In this document: positions 16,872 to 27,800 of the stretch, one piece after another | How the letters are laid out: every line of letters starts with the position of its first letter | How positions within the stretch are numbered: position 1 is the first letter of the stretch | Assembly: GCA_944325735.1 (NCBI GenBank) | Contig: CALVBI010000002.1 | Location: 1 to 64,000, forward strand | Length of the DNA: 64,000 nucleotides | Origin: Candidatus Gastranaerophilales bacterium | GTDB lineage: Bacteria; Cyanobacteriota; Vampirovibrionia; Gastranaerophilales; Gastranaerophilaceae | Direction: 5' to 3' | Made by a program: the position numbers and the translations under genes | Notes under the pieces: model-generated | Told to the model about the DNA's origin: nothing | Database searches by the model: none | The model's input: only the letters and a program-made list of their open reading frames with translations

Positions 16872-18518
16872 ATGGGATTGGCAGCTTCACAAGCGAGATT
16901 TTTAGCAATAACCGCAAGAAAAAATAATTGCGAGCTTCAATCTATGCAAATTGCACAAGAAAAGCTTTCTATTACTCGTGAACAGCAAAAAGCTGCTCAG
17001 GAGTATCAAGATTCATTGTCTGCAACAAAATTAGTATGGGATACTATAGATGATGATGTTTATGATTTATCATATGATATTATGATGAAGCCTTCAGCTC
17101 TTAATGAGTATGATCCATATTTAATTACGGATACGCAAGGGAAACTTGTTTTATCTACAAGTATGTTTAATGCAGCAGTCGTAGCAGGTGTGATTGATGC
17201 TAAAACAGGTGATCCAAAAGTTTCTCGTTCTATGGGAACTACAGCTTCAACAAATGACGGTTCTCGTAATGCGTTTTTATACCAATTAGGTGTACAAAAT
17301 CAAATTGACACATCTACTATTAATGCAATTTATTCTTTAGGTATAGATGGTTATACTAATTCTGGGATTGGCGGAGATATTATTGATAAGACGATTGCAA
17401 ATGCTTATACGACAAATAGTTTTATCCATTATTTGAGTGATGCAAAAGATGAAAATAATAATGCTTTATATAATTTAAATCTTAGTGATTTATTAAGTTC
17501 AAATGGCCATACTTTATGTTATACAACCTCTCCGAATAAGAATAATGATAAGAATAAGGTTATAATTACTAAAAATGGGAATGCTGTCACTGATACAAGT
17601 GAATTAGCTAAACTTACTCTTGGAGATATATTAGAAGGAAGTTATGAAATTTCTGGTATAATGGAGGCTTCAAAATTAGAAGAAATTGCTACACTTATCT
17701 TATCTAAAATGGCTGAAACTTTAGGAAGAGGAGAAGCTGCAAATGTTAAGGGATTAAATGTTGATGATGAGTCTAAATCAGCATTAGACACTGCGTATGA
17801 TTTTACAAAAGCTTTATTGAATTCAACATTAACATCTTCTTCATCATCTGGTTCTACTGTTAGTAAATCTATAAATAATGCAATTTCTAAAGCTCAAGAT
17901 ACAAATAATATTGTTAAAGGTAATAATGGAGTAACAGCATTGAGCTTGACTAATATGTTAACTTCATATTTGACTTATTTTGCAATATCAATGGATGGTT
18001 ATAAAACAGGGTTATATATTGATAATGAAAGTGTATCTAAAAGTCATTATATAACTGAGTTATTAGATTATTATTTTATTGTAAAAAATGATAATGCTAT
18101 TACTGAGCAGGATGCTCTGAATGCTGATTTTTACAATATGTTGTATAACCAATTATGTATGAATGGTGCTACTACAGATACAATTAAACAGCAACAAGTT
18201 ACTGATCCTGACTATTTGAATCACGCATTAAAAAATGGACAATTATTTGTATCTTCTTTAAATAATGACGGTTATTTTTATCAAGGTCATTATACCTTAA
18301 ATGGTCACGTTGCAGAAGTCGCAGATGAAGATGCAATTGCTCAAGCAGAAGCAGAATATAATGTTAAGAAAAGCCAATTAAGTTACAAAGAAGAATCTTT
18401 AGATTTAGATTTGAAAAATATTGATACTGAATTGTCAGCGTTGACAACAGAATATGATACTGTTAAAAACTTAATTAGTAAAAACGTAGAAAAAGTATTT
18501 ACAATGTTCAGTTCTTAA
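16872..18518 (+). CDS. Large helical-ended protein, hook/flagellin-like architecture, unknown function
   Basis: I do not recognise an assigned function. The 548-aa protein has a conserved-looking helical N-terminus (MGLAASQARFLAITARKN, SMQIAQEKLSITREQQKAA) and a coiled-coil C-terminus (KKSQLSYKEESLDLDLKNI ... EKVFTMFSS), enclosing a Ser/Thr/Asn-rich variable middle. No signal peptide is present. Helical ends enclosing a variable core resemble axial proteins exported by flagellar or type III machines, and an orphan export ATPase lies at 1807. This link is inference. It lies just after the phage cassette, with GAAAGGAAA before the start. Confidence 0.6.
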   Translation: MGLAASQARFLAITARKNNCELQSMQIAQEKLSITREQQKAAQEYQDSLSATKLVWDTIDDDVYDLSYDIMMKPSALNEYDPYLITDTQGKLVLSTSMFNAAVVAGVIDAKTGDPKVSRSMGTTASTNDGSRNAFLYQLGVQNQIDTSTINAIYSLGIDGYTNSGIGGDIIDKTIANAYTTNSFIHYLSDAKDENNNALYNLNLSDLLSSNGHTLCYTTSPNKNNDKNKVIITKNGNAVTDTSELAKLTLGDILEGSYEISGIMEASKLEEIATLILSKMAETLGRGEAANVKGLNVDDESKSALDTAYDFTKALLNSTLTSSSSSGSTVSKSINNAISKAQDTNNIVKGNNGVTALSLTNMLTSYLTYFAISMDGYKTGLYIDNESVSKSHYITELLDYYFIVKNDNAITEQDALNADFYNMLYNQLCMNGATTDTIKQQQVTDPDYLNHALKNGQLFVSSLNNDGYFYQGHYTLNGHVAEVADEDAIAQAEAEYNVKKSQLSYKEESLDLDLKNIDTELSALTTEYDTVKNLISKNVEKVFTMFSS

Positions 18519-18607
18519 TAATAAATTTTTCCTTAAGATTTCACAAATTTTCCTTGTCCATGCTAGTATTATAATAAGAATACCAGAACGGAGAGGAAAA
18601 TTTTATA

Positions 18608-21244
18608 ATGTTAAGTTTTTTATTAAAGATGTTGGGTGATCCTAACGAAAAAAAGGTTAAAAGTATTATGGGAATTATTGACCATATCAATGCTTTGGAA
18701 CCTCAATTTGAACAGTTGTCAGATGATGAGTTGAGAGCTAAGACTTATGAATTTAAGGAGATTTTAGCAAAACGTCCGACATCAAAAGATTTTAAAACTG
18801 ACAGAAAATTAGAAAAAGAAGCTTTGGATAAAATTTTACCGGAAGCTTTTGCTACTGTGAGAGAAGCAGGTAAACGTGTACTAAATATGCGACACTTTGA
18901 TGTTCAGTTAATTGGAGGTTATTTCTTACATAACGGGCATATAGCCGAAATGAGAACTGGTGAAGGTAAAACTCTTGTTGCGACATTACCTGCATATTTG
19001 AATGCATTGACAGGTAAAGGTGTTCACGTAATTACCGTAAATGATTACTTGGCAAAACGTGACAGCGAATGGATGGGTAAGATTTATAAATTTTTAGGCT
19101 TATCAGTTGGCGTAATTTTGTCCGGTGGACGTACAGCAGAAGATTTCGCAGCTAAAAAAGCTGCTTATGATTGCGATATTACATATGGTACAAATAATGA
19201 ATTTGGTTTTGATTATTTGCGTGACAATATGGCATCAAGTCTTGATATGTTAGTGCAAAGACCTTATAATTATGCAATCATAGATGAAGTTGACAGTATC
19301 TTGATTGATGAGGCAAGAACCCCTTTAATCATAAGCGGACGTCTTGAAAAATCTGCAGAAACTTATCAATTAATGGCAAAAGTAGCTCCGCAATTAGAAA
19401 AAATTAAAGATTACGAAGTTGATGAGAAAAATAAAAATATTATTTTGACAGAAGATGGTATTGATAGAGCACAAGAAATTATCGGAGTAAAAGATTTATT
19501 TGATATCAACACTCAATACGCTCATCACCTTTTACAAGCTTTGAAAGCAAAAGAATTATTTGTAAAAGATACTGATTATGTCGTTAAAAATGACGAAGTT
19601 GTAATTGTAGATGAATTTACCGGTCGTCTAATGGAAGGTAGACGTTGGTCTGATGGTTTGCACCAAGCTATTGAAGCAAAAGAAGGTGTGAAAATTCAAG
19701 ATGAAACTCAAACTCTTGCAAGTATTACATTCCAAAATCTTTTCAGATTATATCCGAAACTATCAGGTATGACTGGTACTGCAATGACAGAAGAAGCTGA
19801 ATTTGGTAAAATTTATAACCTCGAAGTTACAACAATTCCAACAAACAAACCTGATATTCGAATTAACTATCCTGATGTAATTTATAAAACAGAGCGAGCT
19901 AAATTTAATGCAGTAGTAGAAGATATTATCAGAATGCATCAAATTGGTCGCCCTGTTCTTGTAGGTACAATTAGTATTGAAAAATCAGAATATGTTTCAT
20001 ATCTATTGAAGCAAAAAGGTATTCCTCACCACGTATTAAACGCTAAGCATCACGAAAAAGAAGCATATATTATTGCACAAGCAGGTCGTGTCGGAGCTGT
20101 TACAATTGCTACAAATATGGCTGGTCGTGGTACTGATATTTTGTTAGGTGGTAATGCTGAATTTTTGGCAAAAGATATGTTGGATAATAAAGGAATTACT
20201 CCTGAAAGTCCAAATTATGAAGAAGAAAAAGAAGCAGCCCTAAAAGAAGCTCGTGTGATCACAGAAGCAGAACATGCTAAAGTTGTAGAAGCTGGAGGTC
20301 TTCACGTAATAGGTACGGAACGTCACGAATCTCGTCGTATTGATAACCAATTAAGAGGTCGTGCTGCTCGTCAGGGTGACCCTGGATCTACTAGATTTTT
20401 CTTATCTTTGGAAGATAACTTAATGAGAATATTTGGTGGTGACAAAATTACAGCGCTAATGAATATGTTAAATGTAGAAGAAGACTTAGCGATTGAAAAT
20501 ACTCTTATTACAAAACAAATTCAATCCGCACAGAAAAAAGTTGAAACTTATCACTTTGATATAAGAAAATCAGTTTTAGAATATGACGATGTAATGAATA
20601 TTCAACGTGAAAAATTCTATGCTCAACGTAGAAAAGTTTTAGCAGGTAAGAATTTATCAGAAGATATTTATTACATGATTGAAAAGGAAATTGATAGATT
20701 ATTGAGAAGTTACATTGCTCCAGATCTTCATCCTGAAGAATATGTATATGAAGATTTGCAGACAATGATAAAAGAACTTCACTCAATTATTCCTCAATTA
20801 TCAGGGGTTCAAGTTTCAGATATTCAAAATTTACGTTTTGAACCTATTTATGATAAATTAAAAACTCTTGCAATTGATGCATACAGACAGCATGAAGAAG
20901 AAGTTATTAATTTCTATAACCAAGTAATTTCTCAATATGATCCGGATGCTGAACCTCAAGAACCATTTAGTGCTAACAATGTGATAAGAAATCTTGAAAA
21001 AGATATCCTATTGCGTGTTGTAGATAATAAATGGATTGATCATTTGCATAATATTGATATGTTAAGAGAAGGTATAGGACTTCGTGCTTATGGTCAAAAA
21101 GATCCTTTGATTGAATATAAACGTGAAGCATATGATTTGTTTAACAAGATGATGTATGAAATTCAAGGTGATACGGTTAAGCATTTATTCAGAACAAAAT
21201 TCGGGATACAAGTAATTGGACCTGCTGATGAAGATATTGCATAA
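18608..21244 (+). CDS. secA: Protein translocase subunit SecA
   Basis: ATPase motor that pushes preproteins through SecYEG. DEAD motor motifs are present: [16 protein letters not shown] (Walker A), [20 protein letters not shown] (Walker B and motif II), [11 protein letters not shown] and [19 protein letters not shown]. The preprotein cross-linking, scaffold and wing domains follow. At 878 aa it ends AIDEDIA-like without the Cys-rich zinc tail, as in many lineages. A TATAAT box at 18570 and GAGAGG before the ATG mark its own transcript. Confidence 0.99.
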   Translation: MLSFLLKMLGDPNEKKVKSIMGIIDHINALEPQFEQLSDDELRAKTYEFKEILAKRPTSKDFKTDRKLEKEALDKILPEAFATVREAGKRVLNMRHFDVQLIGGYFLHNGHIAEMRTGEGKTLVATLPAYLNALTGKGVHVITVNDYLAKRDSEWMGKIYKFLGLSVGVILSGGRTAEDFAAKKAAYDCDITYGTNNEFGFDYLRDNMASSLDMLVQRPYNYAIIDEVDSILIDEARTPLIISGRLEKSAETYQLMAKVAPQLEKIKDYEVDEKNKNIILTEDGIDRAQEIIGVKDLFDINTQYAHHLLQALKAKELFVKDTDYVVKNDEVVIVDEFTGRLMEGRRWSDGLHQAIEAKEGVKIQDETQTLASITFQNLFRLYPKLSGMTGTAMTEEAEFGKIYNLEVTTIPTNKPDIRINYPDVIYKTERAKFNAVVEDIIRMHQIGRPVLVGTISIEKSEYVSYLLKQKGIPHHVLNAKHHEKEAYIIAQAGRVGAVTIATNMAGRGTDILLGGNAEFLAKDMLDNKGITPESPNYEEEKEAALKEARVITEAEHAKVVEAGGLHVIGTERHESRRIDNQLRGRAARQGDPGSTRFFLSLEDNLMRIFGGDKITALMNMLNVEEDLAIENTLITKQIQSAQKKVETYHFDIRKSVLEYDDVMNIQREKFYAQRRKVLAGKNLSEDIYYMIEKEIDRLLRSYIAPDLHPEEYVYEDLQTMIKELHSIIPQLSGVQVSDIQNLRFEPIYDKLKTLAIDAYRQHEEEVINFYNQVISQYDPDAEPQEPFSANNVIRNLEKDILLRVVDNKWIDHLHNIDMLREGIGLRAYGQKDPLIEYKREAYDLFNKMMYEIQGDTVKHLFRTKFGIQVIGPADEDIA

Positions 21245-21256
21245 ATTATCAAAATC

Positions 21257-21285
21257 TTGAAAAATATAAAAAAATAGTCTATAAT
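21257..21285 (+). promoter_or_regulatory. Promoter of prepilin gene 21321
   Basis: TTGAAA at 21257-21262, 17-nt spacer, TATAAT at 21280-21285. It overlaps the secA terminator stem, so transcription restarts exactly where secA ends. Confidence 0.75.
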
Positions 21286-21303
21286 TAATATAGGCTATTT
21301 TTT
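21270..21303 (+). terminator. secA terminator
   Basis: AAAATAGTCTATA / TATAGGCTATTTT stem with a short loop and trailing T run, 27 bases after the secA stop. Confidence 0.8.
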
Positions 21304-21320
21304 ATTGAAAGGAGCGAGAA

Positions 21321-22186
21321 ATGAAAAGATTTGTAAGAAAACAGGCACAAAAATCTTGTAAATTGCTTGGTAATTGTGTCGGTTTGCCTATGCACGCACT
21401 GCTCGGGGGGGGGGCAATTTAAAGCTTGCTCCACAAGGGTTTCAAGATGTATGTCATTCTGAGGGTGTATACCCGAAAGAATCCAGCCTATTATTAATTC
21501 CAAAAGCTGGATTGCTTCGGCATAAGCCTCGCAATGACAAATTTGGTTTTACCTTAGCAGAGGTACTAATTACCTTAGGAATTATTGGTATTGTGGCCGC
21601 AATGACAATTCCTACTTTATTGGCAAATCATCGTTCAAAAGTTTTAGAGGCAACTTTTCAAAAGTCATATAATGAGTTTTCACAAGTTTTATTAAGGGTA
21701 ACCAATGTTCAAGATGAAAATATATATGGAAATTTAATTGGCAGCGAAATACAATATTTATTAGCTAATGAATATCCGAATTCAAAGGTTACTGGAGAAA
21801 TTTATCCAACATCACCTGAGTTTCAAGAAAAAATGTTAGGTTTTTCATTACCTATTTATAAGACATATAATAAGTCTAAAGAATTTTCAGCTAAGTATTT
21901 TGATGATGGTTCTGTTATTGTAAATAAAGGATTTTTTATTTTTATAAATAGTGATAATAGGAATTCTAAAAATATTCAATTTGCTTTAGATATAAATGGC
22001 ATAAAAGCTCCAAATATTGTTGGGTATGATGTATTTTTTTTCGGGTTAAATGAAAATAATTATCTTATTTTGCCTAATGATGATCCTAGTTTATGTAGTT
22101 TAACAAGCAATGATGAAAAAAATGGTTATTCTTGCAGTTATTATGCAATAAATGATAAAAAATATTTTGGCAAGTTAGCTTGGTAA
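21321..22186 (+). CDS. Prepilin-like protein, frame broken at G10 tract (phase-variable candidate)
   Basis: Type IV pilin/T2SS pseudopilin family with a class III signal FGFTLAEVLITLGIIG; cleavage would fall before the Phe, and Glu5 is present. The leader ATG at 21321 has AAAGGAG 6 bases upstream and its own promoter. After 28 codons comes G10 (21405-21414), which puts the leader into a stop at 21420. The pilin frame is open through the tract (from a TTG at 21374) and has no ATG before the membrane helix. Eleven Gs would give a continuous 288-aa protein with a 76-residue leader. The leader includes 86 bases of a dispersed repeat, translated in frame. Confidence 0.82.
21405..21414 (+). repeat. 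G10 homopolymer, frame switch
   Basis: Ten G residues starting 84 bases after the leader ATG. As written, the leader reads GGG GGG GGG GCA ATT TAA; one extra G opens GGC AAT TTA AAG into the pilin. Confidence 0.9.
21453..21538. repeat. Dispersed palindromic repeat, copy 2, inside prepilin leader
   Basis: GTCATTCTGAGGG ... CTCGCAATGAC, homologous to 1624-1706. It is read in frame in the pilin leader and ends 5 bases before the codons for GFTLAEVL. Confidence 0.82.
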
Positions 22187-22253
22187 TTTATATATAATCT
22201 TTTATTTTTATTGTAAAATTATTATATGTGATAGAAATTAAAAAGGAATTAAA

Positions 22254-23351
22254 ATGCTAAGAACTGGTATTGTCGGCTTGCCGAATGTTGGAAAATCAAC
22301 TTTATTTAATGCTTTAACAAGTGCAAAAAATGCTCAAAGTGCAAATTATCCGTTTTGTACAATTGAACCGAATGTAGGGGTTGTTAATGTGCCTGATGAA
22401 AGGTTGGAAATTCTTGCAAAACTTTGCAAGACTGATGTAATTATCCCAACAGCAATAGAATTTGTAGATATTGCAGGACTTGTAAAAGGCGCAAGTAAAG
22501 GTGAAGGTTTGGGGAACCAGTTTTTGCATAATATTAGAGAAGTTGATGCAATTATTCAAGTTGTAAGATGCTTTGATGATCCTAATACAATTCACGTTGC
22601 CGGTAAGGTAAGCCCGTTAGATGATATTGAAGTAATTAATACAGAACTTGCTCTAGCTGATATGGCTTCTGTTGAAAAACAAATTGCAAAAGTTTCAAAA
22701 GTTGCAAAGTCAGGTGATAAAGATGCTGTACTAACTCTTTCTGTTCTTGAAAAAATGCAAAAATTGTTAGAAGAAGCTTCATTTATAAATGTAAATGATC
22801 ATTTTAATGAAGATGAAATACCTGTAGCAAGAGGGTTAAATTTAATGTCTACAAAACCTGTTATTTATGCAGCTAATGTTTCAGAATTTGATTTAAAAGA
22901 TGGCAACGATTATACTAAAAAAGTTCAAGAATATGCATCAGCTCATGGTGCTGAAATGGTTATAATTTCTGCGAGAATTGAAGAAGAATTAGCTGAGTTA
23001 TCACCGGAGGAAGCAAAAGAATATCTTCATGATTTAGGAGTTGAAGATAGTGGTATCAACAGGATGATTAAATCTGTATACAAATTATTAAATTTAAGAA
23101 CATTTATTACTGCTGGTGAAAAAGAAGTTCATGCATGGACAATTCCTGCAGGAGCTAAAGCTCCTCAAGCAGCTGGTGTAATCCATACAGATTTTGAAAA
23201 AGGTTTTATCAGAGCTGAAATTACTCCTTATGATGAATTTGTAAAAAACGGTTCTTATAACGCTTGTAAAGAAAAAGGGGTAACTCGTCTTGAAGGCAAA
23301 GATTATGTTGTACAAGATGGTGATTTAGTTCACTTTAGATTCTCTGTATAA
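22254..23351 (+). CDS. ychF: Redox-regulated ATPase YchF
   Basis: Obg-family P-loop NTPase that binds ribosomes and prefers ATP. G1 is GLPNVGKSTLFNAL at the extreme N-terminus, with IEFVDIAGLVKGASKGEGLG as the G3 region. The coiled-coil insertion follows (KVSKVAKSGDKDAV) and the C-terminal TGS domain is RAEITPYDEFVKNGS to DYVVQDGDLVHFRFSV. 365 aa is the usual length. AAAAGGAA precedes the ATG. It is monocistronic between two unrelated genes. Confidence 0.98.
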   Translation: MLRTGIVGLPNVGKSTLFNALTSAKNAQSANYPFCTIEPNVGVVNVPDERLEILAKLCKTDVIIPTAIEFVDIAGLVKGASKGEGLGNQFLHNIREVDAIIQVVRCFDDPNTIHVAGKVSPLDDIEVINTELALADMASVEKQIAKVSKVAKSGDKDAVLTLSVLEKMQKLLEEASFINVNDHFNEDEIPVARGLNLMSTKPVIYAANVSEFDLKDGNDYTKKVQEYASAHGAEMVIISARIEEELAELSPEEAKEYLHDLGVEDSGINRMIKSVYKLLNLRTFITAGEKEVHAWTIPAGAKAPQAAGVIHTDFEKGFIRAEITPYDEFVKNGSYNACKEKGVTRLEGKDYVVQDGDLVHFRFSV

Positions 23352-23405
23352 TTAGCCCGAGTTACTAATTTATTTTAATTTTTTAACGTATTTAATAGTT
23401 ACATT

Positions 23406-24782
23406 ATGATTGGAAATATCGTTATGGATTTGAAAGAATTCTTTAATACAAATCGAACAAAGGATTTGAATTTTAGGTTAAAACAGCTAAAAAGTTTAAA
23501 ACAAACTATTAAACATTATGAGCCTGAAATTTTTCAAGCATTGAAGGAAGATTTAAGAAAATCTAATTTTGAAATAGTAACAACTGAACTGGGGTTAATA
23601 TTCCAAGAATTGGATTGTGCAATCAAAAATTTGAAAAAATGGGCAAAAACAGAAAGAGTATCAACTCCTATATATTTAAAACCTTCAAATGGATATATTT
23701 TAAAGGAACCGTATGGGGTTGTACTGATAATTACTCCTTTCAATTACCCTTTCCAATTATCTTTTGTCCCTTTAATTGGGGCAATTGCAGCTGGAAATTG
23801 TGCTGTTGTAAAACCTTCAAAAAGAACTCCTCGTTGTGCAGAGGTTATCTGTAAAATTATTGCTCAAACATTCAGTAGTAATTATGTAAGATGTATTCTG
23901 CCTTCAGAATTAACATCAGCAGAAATTTTATCAGAAGATTTTGATTATATCTTTTTTACAGGAAGTACTCAAACAGGTAAATTAATTGCAGAAACTGCTG
24001 CTAAAAAATTAATTCCATATACATTAGAATTAGGGGGAAAAAGCCCTGTAATTATTGATAAAAACGTAAATATAGAACAGGCTGCCAGAAAAATTGCTTG
24101 GGGAAAATTTTTAAATGCAGGACAGACTTGTGTTGCTCCTGATTACTTATTTGTTCATGAAGATGTAAAACAGGATTTGATTGATAATTTAATAAAATCA
24201 ATTAAATCTTTTTATGGTGTATTTGTTCAAGAAAGCAAAGATTATGGTCGTATTATTGACACTGAAGGGTTTAGAAGATTAAAAGATATTATTATACAAG
24301 AATCCAAAAATATTATCTATGGCGGTGATTACCATGAATGCGGGTTGTATATTGAACCTACATTATTAGAGATTGACTCTTTTGATTCTCCATCTATGCA
24401 AGAGGAAATATTTGGGCCGATTTTGCCTATAATGACATATAAGAATATTGATGATGTAATTAATATTCTTAAAGAAAAACCAAAACCTTTGGCTTTATAC
24501 GTTTTTTCTAAGGATAAAGAATTTTATTGTAAAATAATAAACAGTCTTTCATTTGGTGGAGGGGCTGTGAATGAAACTGTTCAACAAACAGCAGTTCATG
24601 GTTTACCCTTTGGTGGTGTAGGTTTTTCAGGTGTTGGAAAATATCATGGTAAGTATACTTTTGATACTTTTACTCATTTGAAAAGTGTTTTAGTCAAAAA
24701 TCCTGATTTTGATATGGATATTATGTATCCACCGTATTCGTATGATACTGTGCAGAAAATAAGAAAATTTTTAGTCAGATAA
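23406..24782 (+). CDS. Aldehyde dehydrogenase family protein
   Basis: NAD(P)-dependent oxidation of an aldehyde to an acid. Cofactor-binding ITPFNYPFQLSFVPLIGAI and VVKPSKRTP, FTGSTQTGK, the active-site glutamate in LELGGKSPVII and the nucleophilic cysteine in NAGQTCVAPDY are all present, as is EEIFGPILPI. The C-terminus ends with a hydrophobic and basic tail, as in the class 3 (fatty aldehyde, ALDH3-like) subgroup; the 458-aa length fits. An alternative ATG lies at 23424. Substrate is unknown. A bidirectional terminator follows. Confidence 0.92.
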   Translation: MIGNIVMDLKEFFNTNRTKDLNFRLKQLKSLKQTIKHYEPEIFQALKEDLRKSNFEIVTTELGLIFQELDCAIKNLKKWAKTERVSTPIYLKPSNGYILKEPYGVVLIITPFNYPFQLSFVPLIGAIAAGNCAVVKPSKRTPRCAEVICKIIAQTFSSNYVRCILPSELTSAEILSEDFDYIFFTGSTQTGKLIAETAAKKLIPYTLELGGKSPVIIDKNVNIEQAARKIAWGKFLNAGQTCVAPDYLFVHEDVKQDLIDNLIKSIKSFYGVFVQESKDYGRIIDTEGFRRLKDIIIQESKNIIYGGDYHECGLYIEPTLLEIDSFDSPSMQEEIFGPILPIMTYKNIDDVINILKEKPKPLALYVFSKDKEFYCKIINSLSFGGGAVNETVQQTAVHGLPFGGVGFSGVGKYHGKYTFDTFTHLKSVLVKNPDFDMDIMYPPYSYDTVQKIRKFLVR

Positions 24783-24814
24783 AAAAATCCTCACTTAAAA
24801 AGTGAGGATTTTTG
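24783..24814. terminator. Bidirectional terminator
   Basis: AAAAATCCTCACTT / AAGTGAGGATTTTT with AA loop, between the convergent aldehyde dehydrogenase and GH13-like genes. Confidence 0.88.
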
Positions 24815-27800
24815 TTATTTACTTAATAATGCAAGTTTGCTTCCAACATCTTGTTTTTCTTTATTTACTTGAGCATATGGGTTGGAGACTATATTATATT
24901 GAGGATTATACATTACTCTTCTGCCTGTAAAACTTGGTTCATGGTATAAGATTAATGTAGAATCTTTAAATTTAATTGGAGTGTGGTCTGGACCTGTAAT
25001 TTGGTTCTTATCATTGACATAGTATGTTGTAGTGTCATTTTTATCAGCATTTTTGAATTTCATACCGGATTTCAAACCGCCTTTTAGTCCGACTCTGCCA
25101 CCTCTATCTTCATTTAAGTCAATGCATTTTAGAGTTAATTCGGCTGGGTCATAGTATTTATCGAATGTATGATTTAGACCGGCAGTATTAAATAATGAAA
25201 TTGTAATTGCTCCATTTGGACTTTGTCTTAATAAGGCAGATATTTGAGTATCTCCTTCTTCAGTTCTTTCAAAGTTTTCTTTTGTTTTGTTTGTATCATC
25301 TTTGTATACATCAAACTTATAATGAGCATTTTGTTCTTTTAGAGCAAATGGAGTACCATCATTTAATGGTTGTAATTCAGGTCTTGCTCTTAGGCTAAGA
25401 GCTTTGATCATGTTGTCTTTGTGATTTTTTACAAATTCTTTATAGTTAGGACTATTTGGGTCAGCCCAATCTTCATGGATTACGTTACGGTTTTGAAGAT
25501 AAATATTTTTAGTAGTAGTTTCGTAACCTGTAGATCCATATTCATCACCTGCAAATAATGTTGGGTTTCCAACTAATGCTGTTAAGAATTTAGTTTGACC
25601 TAATAATTTTGACATTGCAGGATCAATTATTCTTTCAAGAGTTTTATCTTTAAGTTTTTTCTTTTCTTCATCATTCAGACGTTTACTTGAATCTGGTTCA
25701 ATATAATCCATTTCATCAAATACAATATCTAATGCGATGTTGTAATCTTTTGCTCCAAAACCGTCTGCTTCATAAACTTTTCCTTTGTGATATCCATTAG
25801 ATAGATTTTTCAATGCTTCTACCATTTTGTCGTAAACATAATTTTTACGGCTATCACTTAGTCCAATTGCTTCTTTAGCTTTCCCCATTCCGCTAGCAAT
25901 AGATTCGCATCTTGCAATAGCTAATGTGCTAACTTTATTGTAATTATAATTGTCGACAGAGTCATAATGGACATTTTCTCCATATTTTACACCGTTAAGT
26001 ATTCTATATGCTCTTTCACGGTATTGGTTTCCTTTTTCTGTTAAATCAGTATAGACTAAGTCCATATCCATTGAAAAACCATCTAAAGCTCTGCATTTAT
26101 CGTGGTTTCCAGCAAATGTATATGAATAAATTAAAGATTCTAAAGAGCCTGAATTTAAGAAATTATCAGCTCCGACTAATTTATCAAGAATAGTTGTACC
26201 TTGGTTATATCCTTTTTCTGGGCTGCTGTATCCGTCGAAGTCAAATAGTTTACCAAAGATTTTTGTTAAATCAGATGAGAAATAATCATAATTTGCTGTT
26301 GTTGTAAATCCAGCTTCATTTAGGAGTTTTCTCATTGCTTCTTTACTTCCTGCAAATCTTTCTCCTGACTTGTCGCCAGATCCGTCACGATATATGTCAC
26401 CTAAGTCCGTTACTTCAGCTGCGATATATGCGTCTGGGTGATATTCTTTTACTCCATCTGTAAATTTAGACCAAAAATCAATAACTTTATTCCAAGTATA
26501 TTCAAAATCGGTCTTTTTATTTCTTATAGATTCAATATCTCCGATATCTTTTGTTGCATCAATTCTCCAATCAAGACCAGCTTCTGTTCTGTTAACTATC
26601 ATTTCAGCTAATTTGAAGCTATCAAGATTTGTTCCTTTAATTGATTTCCATAGTGCACTTGCAAGTTTTTCTTTATCAGATGTAGAAATATTTTTAATTC
26701 CCTTTCTTAATTTATTTACAAGTGATATTGCTTCATTTTCAGGACAATCGGCAATGATTCCCATACCTAAAAGGGATGTTTGTTTCAAAGATTCATAATC
26801 GTATGATAATTCTCCTGTCTCTTTGTCATAGGTGAATGATGCTTTTGGATCAACTGCTTTTATTATTGCAAATCTTGCAATTTCTGCTGTTAATAGAGGT
26901 ATTACATATTTACCGTATGGAGTAGAATTGCCATATTCATCATGAAGTTTATTGTTATCAGGAAGTTTTGATTCCAATGCTGTTAATATTTCTTTTGCAA
27001 ATGAATACATTTCTTTGGTATACATTTTATCTGTTAATTCATAAGCATTTTTATATTCCATTGTCATATGAGGATTATGATTTTGATACATTTCGTATCT
27101 TGACACCCCAATTTGATCTTCTTTAGTAGCTCTTTTTGAAATATAAGGGCTGCTAAGTGTTGAAATAATATCATCTCCAACTTCTATTGAATCGAGAGGA
27201 ACATCCATAAGTCCTTGTACTATATAATCATTATATGATTCTACAGAGTCTGCCCCATATAATTCATATCTGTTTTGAAGTACATTTTCAACAATTTTTT
27301 TATTAACATCCAGATCTTTAGGGAACACTTTGCCATTAGATTGATTTTCTATTATTTTAGCGATTTCTTCTGAATCCATGTTTTGGATATTTCTCAAATG
27401 TTGAGCAACATTGAGATTTAATATTTGATTAGTTTTCTTTGTCCAGAATTGAGCAGAAGATACCGCATAATCCTGTACTTCCATGTTTTTACGTTTTAGT
27501 AATGCTGTTTTTGCAGCTCTTTCTCTAGGATTACCGATATTTAATAAATCTTGAGTATCTGTATGAGAGAAGATGTAATTTAGTTTTGCAATATCAGGGT
27601 TTGCATCCCAAGTAAAGAAGCCGCTTTCATGTTTTCCATCAAGTCCAAAATATTCAAACTGAGCTACATTTTTTGTGCCTTCTCCGCTATGTAAGCGTAT
27701 TCTCTGATATTCCGGTAATGTTTTATTATATTCATTTAATTTTTCAACATTTTTCTTATAAGTTTCAGGATTTATTCTAAAGCTATATGGAGCTACTGTA

